A stretch of 64,000 bases of DNA from Rhizohabitans arisaemae (GCF_025996515.1 NZ_BLRH01000055.1:62001-126000), one strand, 5' to 3'; counted from the stretch's first letter, positions 9,830-19,541 are shown. Notes: generated by a model not told the origin, from the sequence alone. Made by a program: numbers and translations.

Positions 9830-10966
9830 TCAGGCCGAGAGGGACTTCTCGCAGCGGGCCAGGCGCTTCTCCAGCCGGTCCCGGACACTCGCGGCGGACG
9901 GGGGCTCCTTCATCGCCTGCCGGATGACCTGCGCGGCCTCCTCGAACTCACTCTGCTTGACCAGCCAGACCGTGAGGCGGTCGGCGACCGTCGCATTGGT
10001 GTTGCCCGCCGCCACCGCCCGGCGCCACGACGCCACCGCGGCGGCGAGATCGCCGTCCTTCTCCGCCTGCAGACCCACGTGACCGGCGAGGACGGCGACA
10101 CTGCTCTCGTCGCCCTGCGCGTCCGCCGCCGTCACCAGCGCCTCGCCCAGCGCGACGCGCTCCCCCGCGGGCAGCGGGTTGGCCTTGTCCTTGCCGAAGG
10201 CGAGGCCGATCAGCCGGGTCATCAGCACCGGCCGCGCCTGCACCGGGCTCTTGCGGAACAGCTGGGTCAGCGTGGGGACGTCGGGCGACGCGCCCGCGTG
10301 CTCCAGCAGGCGGCGCCAGGCCTCCCCGTCCTCCGGGCCGGCGTCGAGCGCCCGCGCGTAGGCGGCGAGGACGTCCTCCTCCGCCCCGCCCCGCAGGCGC
10401 ACCGCATCGGCGACGTCCAGCCACGCCTTGACCGCGAGAGGATCCCCCACCTCGTCGAGCCGGTCGGCGACGGCACGCAGCTCCCCCTCCACCCGGGACA
10501 GGGCGTCGGCGTCCGCCTCGGACTCATGGGCGGCCCGCAGCTCGGCCCACGCCACCTCGGCGGCGGCGAAGGCCTCCCGCGCGGCGGCGTCGGAGCCCGT
10601 CCGCTCCGGCCTGGATCCATCGATACGGTCAAGCAGGTCGATCACGGTTAAGGGCGTCGCCAAGGTCATCGCCGGTACCGGGGCGTCGATCTCATCGATC
10701 ACGTCCGACGGCTCCCCGTCCGTCACCGGGCCGGGCTCGGCGGCAACCGGCTCGTCACGGACGGCGGGTGGCTCCTCAGGCACGAGGGTGTGCGCGTCCG
10801 GCTTCGCGGGGCTCTCCTCGTCCACAACGGGGTCCACGGCGGGAGCCGGTGTGGCCGCCCGCACGGGCTCCTCGGCCGGGGACGCGTCGGCGGCAGGCGC
10901 CGGAGCCTCCTCCGGGGCGGTCTCCTTCGATCGTCTCTTGCCTGTCAACCAGGCCCATAGACCCAT
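9830..10966 (-). CDS. Tetratricopeptide-repeat protein, function unknown
   Basis: A 378-aa protein starting MGLWAWLTGKRRSKE. The first ~130 residues are acidic and Pro/Ala-rich, likely disordered. From about residue 135 the sequence is a run of Ala/Leu-rich helical pairs with TPR spacing (for example ALVTAADAQGDESSVAVLAG, AAVASWRRAVAAGNTNATVA, FEEAAQVIRQAMKEP). No signal peptide or catalytic motif is seen, so a cytoplasmic scaffold is the likely role. It is convergent with the transporter gene on one side and shares strand with rnpB on the other. Confidence 0.85.
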   Translation of the reverse strand: MGLWAWLTGKRRSKETAPEEAPAPAADASPAEEPVRAATPAPAVDPVVDEESPAKPDAHTLVPEEPPAVRDEPVAAEPGPVTDGEPSDVIDEIDAPVPAMTLATPLTVIDLLDRIDGSRPERTGSDAAAREAFAAAEVAWAELRAAHESEADADALSRVEGELRAVADRLDEVGDPLAVKAWLDVADAVRLRGGAEEDVLAAYARALDAGPEDGEAWRRLLEHAGASPDVPTLTQLFRKSPVQARPVLMTRLIGLAFGKDKANPLPAGERVALGEALVTAADAQGDESSVAVLAGHVGLQAEKDGDLAAAVASWRRAVAAGNTNATVADRLTVWLVKQSEFEEAAQVIRQAMKEPPSAASVRDRLEKRLARCEKSLSA

Positions 10967-11233
10967 CTGACTACCTCATCAATGTACGGAAACATCGCCT
11001 GAGCAGGACCTCCGCCCTGGTCGACCCTGAAAGCGTGAGCCGTTACGGCGTCGCCGACGGTGCGTGACGGTGATCACGACGCTCAGGGTGTCCGAGGAGG
11101 CGCTCGGCGTGTGATCGGTGGGGGTTTCAGCTAGGCATTGCACCACAACTCCACCGATCATGCACAGCCAATGCCATCTTCCGCCCAACAGACGAGACGG
11201 ATGGGGCGGAAGAAGCGACCGGATCACCGGCGC

Positions 11234-11637
11234 GGCGGACGAGTCGGACTGTAGGCCGGGTTCTGTAGGCCCGCGTGTGCGGGCCCGGCGACCATCCATC
11301 TAGGACCGCGGTTGCCCGCGGCCTCGTGCGGTCTACCCGTGGACTCGGGCGGGCAGCCCTCGAACGCCCACGCAGGGACCCCGGAGGATCCCCTCTTGAC
11401 CTTGCTCCGGGTGGGGTTTACCGAGCCGCCCAAGTCACCTTGGGCGCTGGTGGTCTCTTACACCACCCTTTCACCCTTACCCTCCCCTTCCGGGAAAGGC
11501 GGTCTGCTCTCTGTGGCACTGTCCCGCGGGTCACCCCGGGTCGGCGTTACCGACCACCCTGCCCTGTGGAGCCCGGACCTTCCTCGGCGGGATCCCTCGC
11601 GGAACCCCGACGCGGCCGCCCGTCCGGCTCGTCCGCC
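11234..11637 (-). ncRNA. rnpB: RNase P RNA (bacterial type A)
   Basis: The RNA component of RNase P, the ribozyme that matures tRNA 5' ends. On the minus strand the conserved 5' core GAGGAAGGTCCGGGCTCCAC is followed by the GGTGGTGTAAGAGACCACC hairpin, the GGTAAACCCCACCCGGAGC region and the 3' core CAGAACCCGGCCTACAG. The ends are set by the P1 helix: GGCGGACGAGCCGGACGG at the 5' end pairs with the stretch containing AGTCCGACTCGTCCGCC at the 3' end. The ~404-nt length is normal for actinobacteria. The region upstream of its 5' end carries the first palindrome array. Confidence 0.95.
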
Positions 11638-11789
11638 GTACCTCCAGCCTAGAGCCTGCGCCCGCCCCGCGCACACCGGCCACCGGACCACCAACCCAAC
11701 CGTGCCTCCATGACCGCCCGGCCTTGGTCGTGAGCACGGCCGGATTCCAAAGCCCGTTTCGATGTCAGACAGCCCCCGTACCGTCCACC

Positions 11790-12285
11790 TGATCCTTGCC
11801 GTGTGCGCACCCCTCAAGGAACACACAGCACAACGATCACACGAGCGAAGCGGGGTACGGCCCACGCCGCGCTCCGAGCCACCTTCAGCCGTACCGAACG
11901 CCACACCCGTGATCGTTGTGCTGTACGCACCCCACGAGGAACACACAACACAACGATCACCAGAAAACCCCGAGCCGCCCACAGCCGAACCCCATGATCA
12001 TTGCGGTTTGCGCACACTCAAGGCACGTACAGCGCGACGATCACGTGGACGACGTACGGGCCGCAGGCCGCACAAAGACCACCAGGATCCGAACCACCTG
12101 CACCCGACACCAGATGATCCTTGCCGTACGCGCACCCCCCAAGGAACACACAGCACAACGATCACCCAAACGACGTACGAGCCGCAGGCCGCACAAAGAC
12201 CACCAGGATCCGCACCACCTGCACCCGACACCAAATGATCCTTGCCGTACGCGCACCCCCCAAGGAACACACAGCGCAACGATCA
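11790..12285. repeat. Array 1 of a 50-bp palindromic repeat (five copies)
   Basis: Five copies of a 50-bp (one 49-bp) imperfect palindrome lie in the same orientation at 11790-11839, 11910-11959, 11995-12043, 12115-12164 and 12236-12285. Each starts TGATC and ends ACGATCA, with central CGCACCCC and AAGGAAC-like blocks. The copy at 11910 has arms TGATCGTTGT / ACAACGATCA. Spacers are 35-71 bp, and the two before the last copies are nearly identical to each other (CACAAAGACCACCAGGATCC), so whole repeat-plus-spacer units were duplicated. The array lies downstream of the rnhA operon and upstream of rnpB. Short reading frames through it are artefacts of the repeats. I see no gene in 11638-12476. 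Confidence 0.9.
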
Positions 12286-12476
12286 CCCAAACGACGTACG
12301 GGGGCGTGGCCTCGTCGGGTATCGGGCTTCGAGACAGGGCTTAGGTGCCGGTCATGCTAGGTACGCACGTCTCGCGCCGCGGCCTCTGGGACGCGAGAAT
12401 GCGCGCGGCAGTGGGTATCGCGACCTTTGTACGGTACCCACCGACCGCGATCAACGCTGACGAAGACCGCCGCAGG

Positions 12477-13622
12477 TCACCGTGGAACGGCGAGATGGGC
12501 GGTGTCGTTGAAGGAGTGGACCACGGAGGGGCCGTCGGGGTAGAAGTCGATGTGGGAGAGGCAGGCCACGTCCAGGTGCATCCGGTACAGGGCGGCCGGG
12601 GGTGCCAGCAGGGCCATCCGCAGCAGCATCTTGATCGGGGTGACGTGTGAGACGGCGAGGATCGTCCGCCCCGGGTGGGCGGCGAGCAGTTTCTCCCTCG
12701 CGTCCTTGACCCGCCGGGCCGCGGCGGTGAAGCTCTCCCCGCCGGGCGGCGCGACCCCAGGATCGTCGAGCCAGCGGGTGAGCTCGTCCGGCCACTTGTC
12801 GCGGATCTCTCCGAAGGTGTGTCCCTCCCACTCCCCGAAGTCGGCCTCCCTGAGCCCTTCGACCGCCTGGACGGGCAGGTCCAGGGCCCCGGCGACGATC
12901 CGCGCGGTCTGCATCGCCCGGGTCAAGGGCGAGCTCACGACCACGTCGATCCGCGGTTCGCGGGCCAGCCGCCGTGCCGCGGCCTCGGCCTGGGCCACCC
13001 CCTGCTCGGTCAGCTCCACGTCGCCGAGCCCGGAGAAGCGGCGTTCGACCGAGAGCGGTGTCTGGCCGTGCCGCAGGAGCAGCAGCGAGGTCGGCTGGTC
13101 GCTCGGCCCCATCCACCCGGTCCGTGGCCGCCCGCCGGAGTCCGTCTCCGCCTCGGCCCGCTGCGCGGGGGCGGGTACGGCCTCGGGCCGGGTCACGCCT
13201 TTCGCCTGCCAGGTGAGCCCTTTGGCCGCCGCGTCCATGGCCTCGTTGGCGAGCCGGTCGGCGTGCGCGTTGCGCTCGCGCGGGATCCAGGCGTAGGTGA
13301 CCCTGCCGAGGTCACGCGCGACCCTGCCCGCTTCCAGCGCGAGCGGCCGCAGTCCCTCGTTCTTGATTTTCCAGCGGCCGGACATCTGCTCGACCACGAG
13401 CTTGGAGTCCATCCGGGCCTCCACCGTGGTGGCGCCCAGCGCGGCCGCGGCCCGGAGTCCGGCGATGAGCCCGCGGTACTCGGCCACGTTGTTGGTCTCG
13501 GTGCCGATGGCCTCGGCGACCTCGGCGAGTGTCTGGCCGCCGACCGACCGGACGACGGCGCCGTACCCCGCCGGGCCGGGGTTGCCCCGGGACCCGCCGT
13601 CCGCCTCGACGATCACTTTCAA
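12477..13622 (-). CDS. Bifunctional RNase HI / histidine phosphatase
   Basis: A 381-aa two-domain protein. Residues 1-135 are RNase H type I, which cuts RNA in RNA:DNA hybrids: MKVIVEADGGSRGNPGPAGY (Asp8), NNVAEYRGL (Glu), EARMDSKLVVEQM (Asp) and ANEAMDAA (Asp). A linker of about 45 residues leads to a histidine phosphatase (CobC/alpha-ribazole phosphatase-like) with the catalytic LLLLRHGQT near residue 185 and SHVTPIK near the end. The same fusion is known in mycobacteria (Rv2228c) and streptomycetes. It is the last gene of an operon with the zinc-ribbon and Nif3 genes, four bases after the zinc-ribbon stop. Confidence 0.95.
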   Translation of the reverse strand: MKVIVEADGGSRGNPGPAGYGAVVRSVGGQTLAEVAEAIGTETNNVAEYRGLIAGLRAAAALGATTVEARMDSKLVVEQMSGRWKIKNEGLRPLALEAGRVARDLGRVTYAWIPRERNAHADRLANEAMDAAAKGLTWQAKGVTRPEAVPAPAQRAEAETDSGGRPRTGWMGPSDQPTSLLLLRHGQTPLSVERRFSGLGDVELTEQGVAQAEAAARRLAREPRIDVVVSSPLTRAMQTARIVAGALDLPVQAVEGLREADFGEWEGHTFGEIRDKWPDELTRWLDDPGVAPPGGESFTAAARRVKDAREKLLAAHPGRTILAVSHVTPIKMLLRMALLAPPAALYRMHLDVACLSHIDFYPDGPSVVHSFNDTAHLAVPR

Positions 13623-13626
13623 GGGA

Positions 13627-14367
13627 TCAGAGTCCCGACTCGGGGGTCCGGACCAGGATGCGGCGGCACTCCTCGCAGCGGAGCACCTCGTCGGCCGCGG
13701 CGGCCCGGATCCGGTTGAGGTCGGCGACGGCGAGCGAGACCTTGCACCCGTCGCAGCGGCCGCGGAGCAGCCGGGCCGCGCCGACGCCGTACTGGCCCCG
13801 CAGTTTCTCGTAGAGCGCCATCAGGTCGCCGGGGATCTCCTCGGCGACCGCCTTGCGCCGCTCGCCCGTGGCACCGGCCTCCTTGTCGATGTCGGCGAAC
13901 GCGACGTCCCGGCGGTCCTCGACGGCGGCCCGCGCCGTGGCGACCTCGTCCCGCTCGGCGGTGAGCCTGGCCACGGTGGATTCGGCCGTCTCCCGCCGCT
14001 CCATGATCTCCAGGACCACCTCCTCCAGGTCGGACTGGCGACGCCGGAGCGAGGCGAGCTCGGACTGCAGGCTCTCCAGGTCCTTGGGGGAGGAGACCTG
14101 ACCGGAGTTCAGCCGCGTCTGGTCGCGCTCGGCCCGGGCCCGGACGGCGTCGACGTCGGATTCGGCCTTGACCTGGTCCCGGCCGAGATCTGCGACCTCG
14201 GTCTCCGCTGTGATGATCTGGGTGCCGATGCGGGCCAGCCGAGTCTTGAGCTCGTCCAGCTCCGCCAGTTCGGGCAGAGTACGGCGGCGGTGCGCCAGTC
14301 TGTCGAGGGTCGCGTCGAGTTCGGCGAGCTCGAGAAGGCGGATCTGGGCTTGCTGGGCTGCTTTCAC
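13627..14367 (-). CDS. Coiled-coil protein with C-terminal C4 zinc ribbon
   Basis: A 246-aa protein: residues 1-180 are a long charged coiled coil (IRLLELAELDATLDRLAHRR onward), and the C-terminus is a zinc ribbon with two Cys pairs, CDGCKVSLAV and CEECRRILVR. The GTG at 14367 is chosen because GAGGGACAA precedes it and because it overlaps the stop of the Nif3 gene as GTGA; the frame is open further upstream but that part lies within nif3. The family is conserved in actinobacteria between nif3 and rnhA; nucleic-acid binding is inferred, not shown. Confidence 0.92.
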   Translation of the reverse strand: MKAAQQAQIRLLELAELDATLDRLAHRRRTLPELAELDELKTRLARIGTQIITAETEVADLGRDQVKAESDVDAVRARAERDQTRLNSGQVSSPKDLESLQSELASLRRRQSDLEEVVLEIMERRETAESTVARLTAERDEVATARAAVEDRRDVAFADIDKEAGATGERRKAVAEEIPGDLMALYEKLRGQYGVGAARLLRGRCDGCKVSLAVADLNRIRAAAADEVLRCEECRRILVRTPESGL

Positions 14368-15194
14368 TTGTCCCTCACAGTTGTCCACGCGTCGGTGACG
14401 GTCGCGGATACGCGCGTCTCCACCGTAGTGCCCTGCGCACCCAGGGCGCTCTCCACAAGCGCGGCCGCGTCGCGCAGCCACGGCCATTCGGTCGCCCAGT
14501 GCGCGGCGTCGATCAACGCGGGGCCGCCGACTTCCATGAACTCACTCGCCGGATGGTGCCGCAGGTCGGCGGTGAGGTAGACGTCCACCCCGCCGGCGCG
14601 CACGTCCTCAAGGAGGGAGTCGCCGGCTCCCCCGCACACCGCCACCCGGTGGACGGGGGCGTCCGGGTCTCCCGCGACCCGGAGCGGCCCCGCCGTCTCC
14701 GGGAGCCCCGCCGACGCCTGTGCGGCGAAGTCGCCGAGGGACATCGGCTCGGACAGGAGCCCGATGCGCCCGAGCCCGGGCGACCGCTGCGGGTCGGCGC
14801 CGGGCACCGGCCGGATCGGCCGCAGGGGGCCGGTCAGCCCGACCGCGCGGGCCAGCGCGTCCGAGACCCCGGGGCGGGCCACGTCGGCGTTGGTGTGCGC
14901 GGTGTACAGGGCGATGTTCGCCCGGATGAGCCGGTGGACGAGCCTGCCTTTGGGGGTCGTGGCCGCCACCCCGTTCACCCCCCGCAGGAAGAGCGGGTGA
15001 TGGGCCACGATCAGATCGGCCCCCCACTCCAGCGCCTCCTCCAGGACGGCGGCGACCGGGTCGACCGCGAAGAGCACCCGCCGTACGGGCTCCGCCGGGT
15101 CGCCGCAGACGAGGCCGACCGAATCCCAGGACTCCGCCCAGTCCGGATCGTAGGCGGCTTCCAGCACGTCGAGTACGTCACACAGTTGCGGCAC
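14364..15194 (-). CDS. Nif3-like dinuclear metal-centre protein
   Basis: A 276-aa member of the Nif3/YbgI family (annotated in some genomes as GTP cyclohydrolase I type 2 homologue), which forms hexameric toroids with a two-metal site. Metal-ligand regions are visible: LIVAHHPLFLRGVN (His-His), ALYTAHTNADV, and near the C-terminus IDAAHWATEWPW with His and Glu. The biochemical role of the family is unsettled. It is the first gene of the nif3 / zinc ribbon / rnhA operon and overlaps the next gene by four bases. Confidence 0.93.
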   Translation of the reverse strand: MPQLCDVLDVLEAAYDPDWAESWDSVGLVCGDPAEPVRRVLFAVDPVAAVLEEALEWGADLIVAHHPLFLRGVNGVAATTPKGRLVHRLIRANIALYTAHTNADVARPGVSDALARAVGLTGPLRPIRPVPGADPQRSPGLGRIGLLSEPMSLGDFAAQASAGLPETAGPLRVAGDPDAPVHRVAVCGGAGDSLLEDVRAGGVDVYLTADLRHHPASEFMEVGGPALIDAAHWATEWPWLRDAAALVESALGAQGTTVETRVSATVTDAWTTVRDK

Positions 15195-15265
15195 GGCCCG
15201 AGAATACCGTGATCACGCTGGCCCGGGGCTCGCCGCCGGACGGCCCCGCGTCCGAGCCTGCTTGA

Positions 15266-15703
15266 ATGGGCGGGGTGGACGCCGACCGGGCGAGGGCCCG
15301 CTTCACCGCCGCCAGGGTGGCCAGGCTCGCCTCCCTCACCCCGGACGCCTCCGGCGGCGTGCGGCCGCACCTGGTGCCGGTGACCTTCGCCCTCGACGGC
15401 GACACCGTGCTGACCGCGATCGACGACAAGCCCAAGTCCACGACCGACCTGCGCAGACTCCGCAACATCCGGGCCTGCCCGCGGGTCTGCCTCCTCGCCG
15501 ACCACTACGAGGAGGACTGGACCGCCCTGTGGTGGGTGCGCGCGGACGGCCGGGCACGGGTGGTGACCGAGGAGCCGGAGCGGCTCCGCGCCCTCGCCGC
15601 GCTGCGGGCCAAATACCCCGCCTACCGTGGGCGGCCGCCCGGCGGGCCGGTCGTCGCGATCGAGGTCGAGCGCTGGTCCGGCTGGTCGTTCACGCCGGGC
15701 TGA
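15266..15703 (+). CDS. PPOX-class F420-dependent oxidoreductase (TIGR03668-like)
   Basis: A 145-aa split-barrel flavin/deazaflavin-binding protein. It has the family pattern RFTAARVARLASLTPDASG...PHLVPVTFALDGD, then DDKPKSTTDLRRLRNI for cofactor phosphate binding, and WWVRADGRARVV. Small proteins of this type use F420 or FMN for redox reactions on unknown substrates. The first ATG is used; a GTG three codons later (VDADRARARF) is an equal alternative. It stands alone, divergent from nif3. Confidence 0.85.
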   Translation: MGGVDADRARARFTAARVARLASLTPDASGGVRPHLVPVTFALDGDTVLTAIDDKPKSTTDLRRLRNIRACPRVCLLADHYEEDWTALWWVRADGRARVVTEEPERLRALAALRAKYPAYRGRPPGGPVVAIEVERWSGWSFTPG

Positions 15704-15890
15704 GTCACCTCGAGTCCGGAACGCCCCGCGAATCGACCCGCTAACCTGGGGTCGTCCCGTCCGGAGCCGTGACCGGCGAGGGGAGGCGGGGTCGTCCGGC
15801 CGGGCTTCAGCCGTACCATCGACGCCGTGACTTCCCCGGTCGCCGTAGGTTGTCTTTGAGAAGTACGACTCCCGGAAGGTGTCGATCGCG

Positions 15891-16817
15891 ATGCTTGACC
15901 CCACGGATCTCTATGAGCTGTCCGACGACGTTCCCGACCTGACCGATCCGGTCCTGCTCTGTCATCTCGACGGATTCGTCGACGCAGGCTCGGCCGGGCG
16001 GCTCGCCGCGAGTCATCTGCTCGACGGTCTTGAGCACCGTGTGGTGGCGCGGTTCGACACCGACCGGTTGCTGGACTACCGGGCCAGGCGCCCGGTCATG
16101 GTGTACGACGCCGACCACTGGGAGAGCTACACCCGGCCCGAGCTGGTCGTCTACGCCGTGCGGGACACGGTGGGCCTGGATTTCCTGCTGCTCACCGGGC
16201 TGGAGCCGGATCGGGAGTGGGAGCGTTTCACCGCCGCGGTGCGCGGGCTGGTGAAACGGCTCGGGGTGCGCTTGACGGCGACGTTCCACGGCATCCCGAT
16301 GGCGGTGCCGCACACCCGGCCGATCAGCGTGATCGCGCACGCGACCCGGCCCGAGCTGGTCGCCTCCTACCGGCCGTGGATGGGCAAGGTCCAGGTGCCG
16401 GGGAGCGCCGCCGCGCTGCTGGAGCTGCGGCTGGGCGAGGAGGGCCACGACGCGATGGGCTTCGCCGTACAGGTCCCGCACTATCTCGCCCAGACCGAGT
16501 ATCCGCACGCCGCGCTCGCCGTCCTGGAGACGCTGAGCCTGGCCACCGGGCTCACGCTCCCCATGGACGGGTTGCGGGAGTCTGCGGACCGCACCCTGGC
16601 CGAGATCGAGTCGCAGATCGCGGACTCCCCGGAGATATCCTCCGCGGTCACCGGTCTGGAGGAGCAGTACGACGCGTATACCCGAGCCGAGGATCGGGGC
16701 AGCCTGATGGCGGAGGAGCCGGGCACGGTGCCGACGGCCGACGAGCTCGGCGCGCAGTTCGAGCGGTTCCTCGCCGAACAGGACAGGCGAAACGAGAACC
16801 CCGGAGGGGACTTCTGA
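15891..16817 (+). CDS. PAC2 family protein
   Basis: A 308-aa protein of the PAC2 (proteasome assembly chaperone 2-like) family, widespread in actinobacteria. Typical segments are PVLLCHLDGFVDAGSAGRLAASHLL, the central FHGIPMAVPHTRPISVIAHAT and FAVQVPHYLAQTEYPHAA; the C-terminal ~90 residues are helical and acidic (EQFERFL-like end). The ATG at 15891 has GGAAGG eleven bases upstream; an in-frame GTG at 15879 overlaps that ribosome site and is less likely. Function unknown in bacteria. Confidence 0.88.
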   Translation: MLDPTDLYELSDDVPDLTDPVLLCHLDGFVDAGSAGRLAASHLLDGLEHRVVARFDTDRLLDYRARRPVMVYDADHWESYTRPELVVYAVRDTVGLDFLLLTGLEPDREWERFTAAVRGLVKRLGVRLTATFHGIPMAVPHTRPISVIAHATRPELVASYRPWMGKVQVPGSAAALLELRLGEEGHDAMGFAVQVPHYLAQTEYPHAALAVLETLSLATGLTLPMDGLRESADRTLAEIESQIADSPEISSAVTGLEEQYDAYTRAEDRGSLMAEEPGTVPTADELGAQFERFLAEQDRRNENPGGDF

Positions 16818-16849
16818 TCTGGCATCTTCCCACCACAGAAGACAAACTA

Positions 16850-16866
16850 ACTGGAAACTTTCTTAA
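16850..16866. promoter_or_regulatory. Putative chitin-regulon operator upstream of chitinase
   Basis: ACTGGAAACTTTCTTAA matches 12 of 17 positions of the perfect palindrome TTAGGAAAGTTTCCTAA found before the second AA10 gene (52278). It lies about 105 bp before the chitinase start, in an A/T-rich patch that is striking against the GC-rich background. Confidence 0.5.
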
Positions 16867-16971
16867 AAGAAAGCATTGACGTCACGGCCTGAGCGCATTT
16901 ACCTTCACGTCAACCCCCCCGGGGACCGGGGCAGGCCCCAGTTCCCTGAATCGACCGGAGGTGAGGCCCGT

Positions 16972-19428
16972 ATGGCCTCTCGTTGGCGTGCCTCGCTCTT
17001 GGCCGTAGGCGCAACCCTGTCCCTCGTATCCGGCACCCTCGTCGCGGTCGCCGGCGCGGCGGCGGCGGTGGACCACGAAACCTGTCGCCCGGACGGGCTC
17101 TACAAATCCCCGGGCGTAGCCGCGCCCTACTGCCTCGTCTACGACGAGAACGGGCGCGAGAAGCTCGGCGCCGACCACGGACGCCGGATCATCGGATACT
17201 TCACCGGATGGCGGCACGGCAAGACCGGCCAACCCGCATATCTCGCCCCGGACATCCCGTGGAGCAAGATCACACACATCAACTACGCGTTCGCCCACGT
17301 CGGCACCGACAACCGCATATCGGTCGGCGCGAACAACGCCAACAACCCCGCCACCGGCATGGAGTGGCCGGGCAAGGCCGGGGCCGAAATGGACTCCGCC
17401 TACACCTACAAGGGCCACTTCAACCTGCTCAACAAGTACAAGAAGCTGAACCCCGACGTGAAGACCCTGGTCTCCGTCGGCGGCTGGGCCGAGACCGGCG
17501 GAATCATCGGCGAGACCGGTGAACGCTCCCCCACCGGCGGCTTCTACAACATGACCACCACCTCCTCCGGCGGGGTCAACACCGCGGCGATCAACACCTT
17601 CGCCGACTCGGCCGTCCAGTTCATCCGGACCTACGGGTTCAACGGCGTGGACATCGACTACGAGTACCCCACCTCGATGAACAACGCCGGGCACCCGCTC
17701 GACTGGACCATCGCCAACGGGCGGCGCGCCGGGCTGATGAAGAGCTACACCGTGCTGATGAAGACGCTGCGGGAGAAGCTCGACGCCGCCTCCGTCGCGG
17801 ACGGCAAGTACTACATGCTCACCATCGCCTCGCCCTCCTCGGGCTGGCTGATGCGGGGCATGGAGACCTTCCAGGTGCTGCAGTTCCTGGACTACGTCAA
17901 CATCATGTCCTACGACCTGCACGGCGCCTGGAACGAGTTCGTCGGCCCGAACGCCGCCCTCTACGACGACGGCAAGGACAACGAGCTCATCAAGTGGAAC
18001 TACTACGAGCAGCAGCAGTACGGCAAGATCGGCTACCTCAACACCGACTGGGCCTACCACTACTTCCGGGGGGCGATGCAGTCCGGCCGGATCAACATCG
18101 GTGTGCCGTACTACACCCGGGGCTGGCGTAACGTCCAAGGCGGCACAAACGGCCTATGGGGCAAGGCACCCAGCACAACGTGCAACATCGGCCTGACCAC
18201 CTGCGGCGACGGCGCCCGCGGCATCGACAACGTCTGGTTCGACCTGGAGAACGACAAGGAGGTCGCCGGCGGCGGCAACCCGCTCTGGCACGCCAAGAAC
18301 CTCCAGGACGGCAAGTCGGGCTCCTACATCGGCGCCTACGGCCTGACCCCGGCGACCGACCCCGACGACCGGCTGACCGGCACCTACGCCGCGCACTACG
18401 ACGCCACGCTCAAGGCCCCCTGGCTGTGGAACGCCACCAAGAAGGTGTTCCTCTCCACCGAGACCACCGAGTCCCTCGGAGCCAAGGCCGACTACGTGGT
18501 GAACAACGGCATCGGCGGCATCATGATCTGGGAGCTGGCCGGCGACTACGCCTACGACTCCGCCAAGGCCGAGTACGGCATGGGTCACGTGATGACCAAC
18601 CTCCTCTACGACAAGTTCAGGACCGCCACGCCGTACGGGGCGGCCGTGTCCAAGGTCGCCATCCCGAACGAGAAGCTCAACGTCACCGTGGAGACCTCGC
18701 AGTTCGCCAACGGTGACAACCTCTACCCGATCAACCCCAAGCTGACGATCACCAACCGCGGCACGACCACGATCCCGGCGGGCGCGGAGTTCCAGTGGGA
18801 CTACGCCTCCGCGGCACCGGGCACCGCCTCCGACCAGAACGGCTGGCAGCTCCGGGTGATCCGCAGCGAGCACACCGGCCCCAACGTCGGCGGGCTCAAG
18901 GGCGACTTCAACCGGGTCTCCATGAAGCTCCCGTCGGCGCTGCCCCCGGGTGCCTCGGCCACCACGACCTACGTCTACTACCTCCCGGTCCCGGGCCCGA
19001 TCAACTACACCGTCACCTTCGGCGGCAAGACCTACGGCCTGGTCCAGGACAACGCCCGCGGCGCGATCGTCACCGAGCCGACCGCCGACCCGACCGGTTC
19101 CTGCACCGACCCGGCGTGGGACCGCAACGCGATCTACACCGGAGGCATGAAGGTCTCCCACAACAACAAGGCCTGGGTGGCCGGCTGGTGGAACCAGAAC
19201 GCCGAACCCGGCGTGAACTCGGTCTGGACCGAGCTCGGGCCGTGCACCGGCAGCTCCCCGACGGTCGACCCGACCGGCACCTGCGTCGACCCGCCGTGGG
19301 ACCGCAACGCGATCTACACCGCGGGCATGAAGGTCTCCCACAACAACAAGGCCTGGCGGGCCGGCTGGTGGAACCAGAACAACGAGCCCGGCGTCAACCC
19401 CGTCTGGACCAACCTCGGTCCCTGCTAG
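16972..19428 (+). CDS. Secreted GH18 chitinase with two C-terminal chitin-binding modules
   Basis: An 818-aa exported endo-acting chitinase candidate. Residues 1-33 are a signal peptide (SLLAVGATLSLVSGTLVAVA). The GH18 barrel spans about 70-560: the catalytic motif GFNGVDIDYEYP puts the acid/base at Glu231 (the first motif position is Asn, allowed in the family), with SVGGW upstream. An Ig-like region follows, then two 51-residue CBM5/12-like modules, about 708-758 and 768-818, nearly identical to each other (AWDRNAIYT, KVSHNNKAW, AGWWNQN, PGVN) and joined by a Pro/Thr linker. The start is set by GGAGGTGA before ATG 16972. A strong hairpin follows at 19501. Confidence 0.95.
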   Translation: MASRWRASLLAVGATLSLVSGTLVAVAGAAAAVDHETCRPDGLYKSPGVAAPYCLVYDENGREKLGADHGRRIIGYFTGWRHGKTGQPAYLAPDIPWSKITHINYAFAHVGTDNRISVGANNANNPATGMEWPGKAGAEMDSAYTYKGHFNLLNKYKKLNPDVKTLVSVGGWAETGGIIGETGERSPTGGFYNMTTTSSGGVNTAAINTFADSAVQFIRTYGFNGVDIDYEYPTSMNNAGHPLDWTIANGRRAGLMKSYTVLMKTLREKLDAASVADGKYYMLTIASPSSGWLMRGMETFQVLQFLDYVNIMSYDLHGAWNEFVGPNAALYDDGKDNELIKWNYYEQQQYGKIGYLNTDWAYHYFRGAMQSGRINIGVPYYTRGWRNVQGGTNGLWGKAPSTTCNIGLTTCGDGARGIDNVWFDLENDKEVAGGGNPLWHAKNLQDGKSGSYIGAYGLTPATDPDDRLTGTYAAHYDATLKAPWLWNATKKVFLSTETTESLGAKADYVVNNGIGGIMIWELAGDYAYDSAKAEYGMGHVMTNLLYDKFRTATPYGAAVSKVAIPNEKLNVTVETSQFANGDNLYPINPKLTITNRGTTTIPAGAEFQWDYASAAPGTASDQNGWQLRVIRSEHTGPNVGGLKGDFNRVSMKLPSALPPGASATTTYVYYLPVPGPINYTVTFGGKTYGLVQDNARGAIVTEPTADPTGSCTDPAWDRNAIYTGGMKVSHNNKAWVAGWWNQNAEPGVNSVWTELGPCTGSSPTVDPTGTCVDPPWDRNAIYTAGMKVSHNNKAWRAGWWNQNNEPGVNPVWTNLGPC

Positions 19429-19500
19429 CGACGGATCCGCGTCCGGAGTAAGACGTCCCCGGGTGTGACCCACCCGGGGAACAGGGAACACACTGAACAC

Positions 19501-19541
19501 GACGGGCGAGCGGCTGACTCGGGTCCAGCCGCTCGCCCGTC
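19501..19541 (+). terminator. Strong intrinsic terminator after chitinase
   Basis: Perfect 16-bp stem (GACGGGCGAGCGGCTG and its complement) with a 9-nt loop, followed by GGCCTTTTC. The remaining bases 19429-19742 hold nothing else I can support. Confidence 0.85.

Noticed and set aside
11790-12285. CRISPR array
   Set aside because: Repeats are 50 bp, palindromic and diverged from each other, spacers are 35-71 bp and partly identical, and no cas gene is present. The same holds for the arrays at 40268 and 62868.
11762-12360. Small proteins rich in Arg, Thr and His on both strands across array 1
   Set aside because: They are translations of the palindromic repeats (the same peptide pattern recurs on both strands) and lack ribosome sites.
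16972-19428. Catalytically dead chitinase because the first motif Asp is Asn
   Set aside because: The family motif allows Asp or Asn there, and the essential Glu231 and Asp229 are intact.
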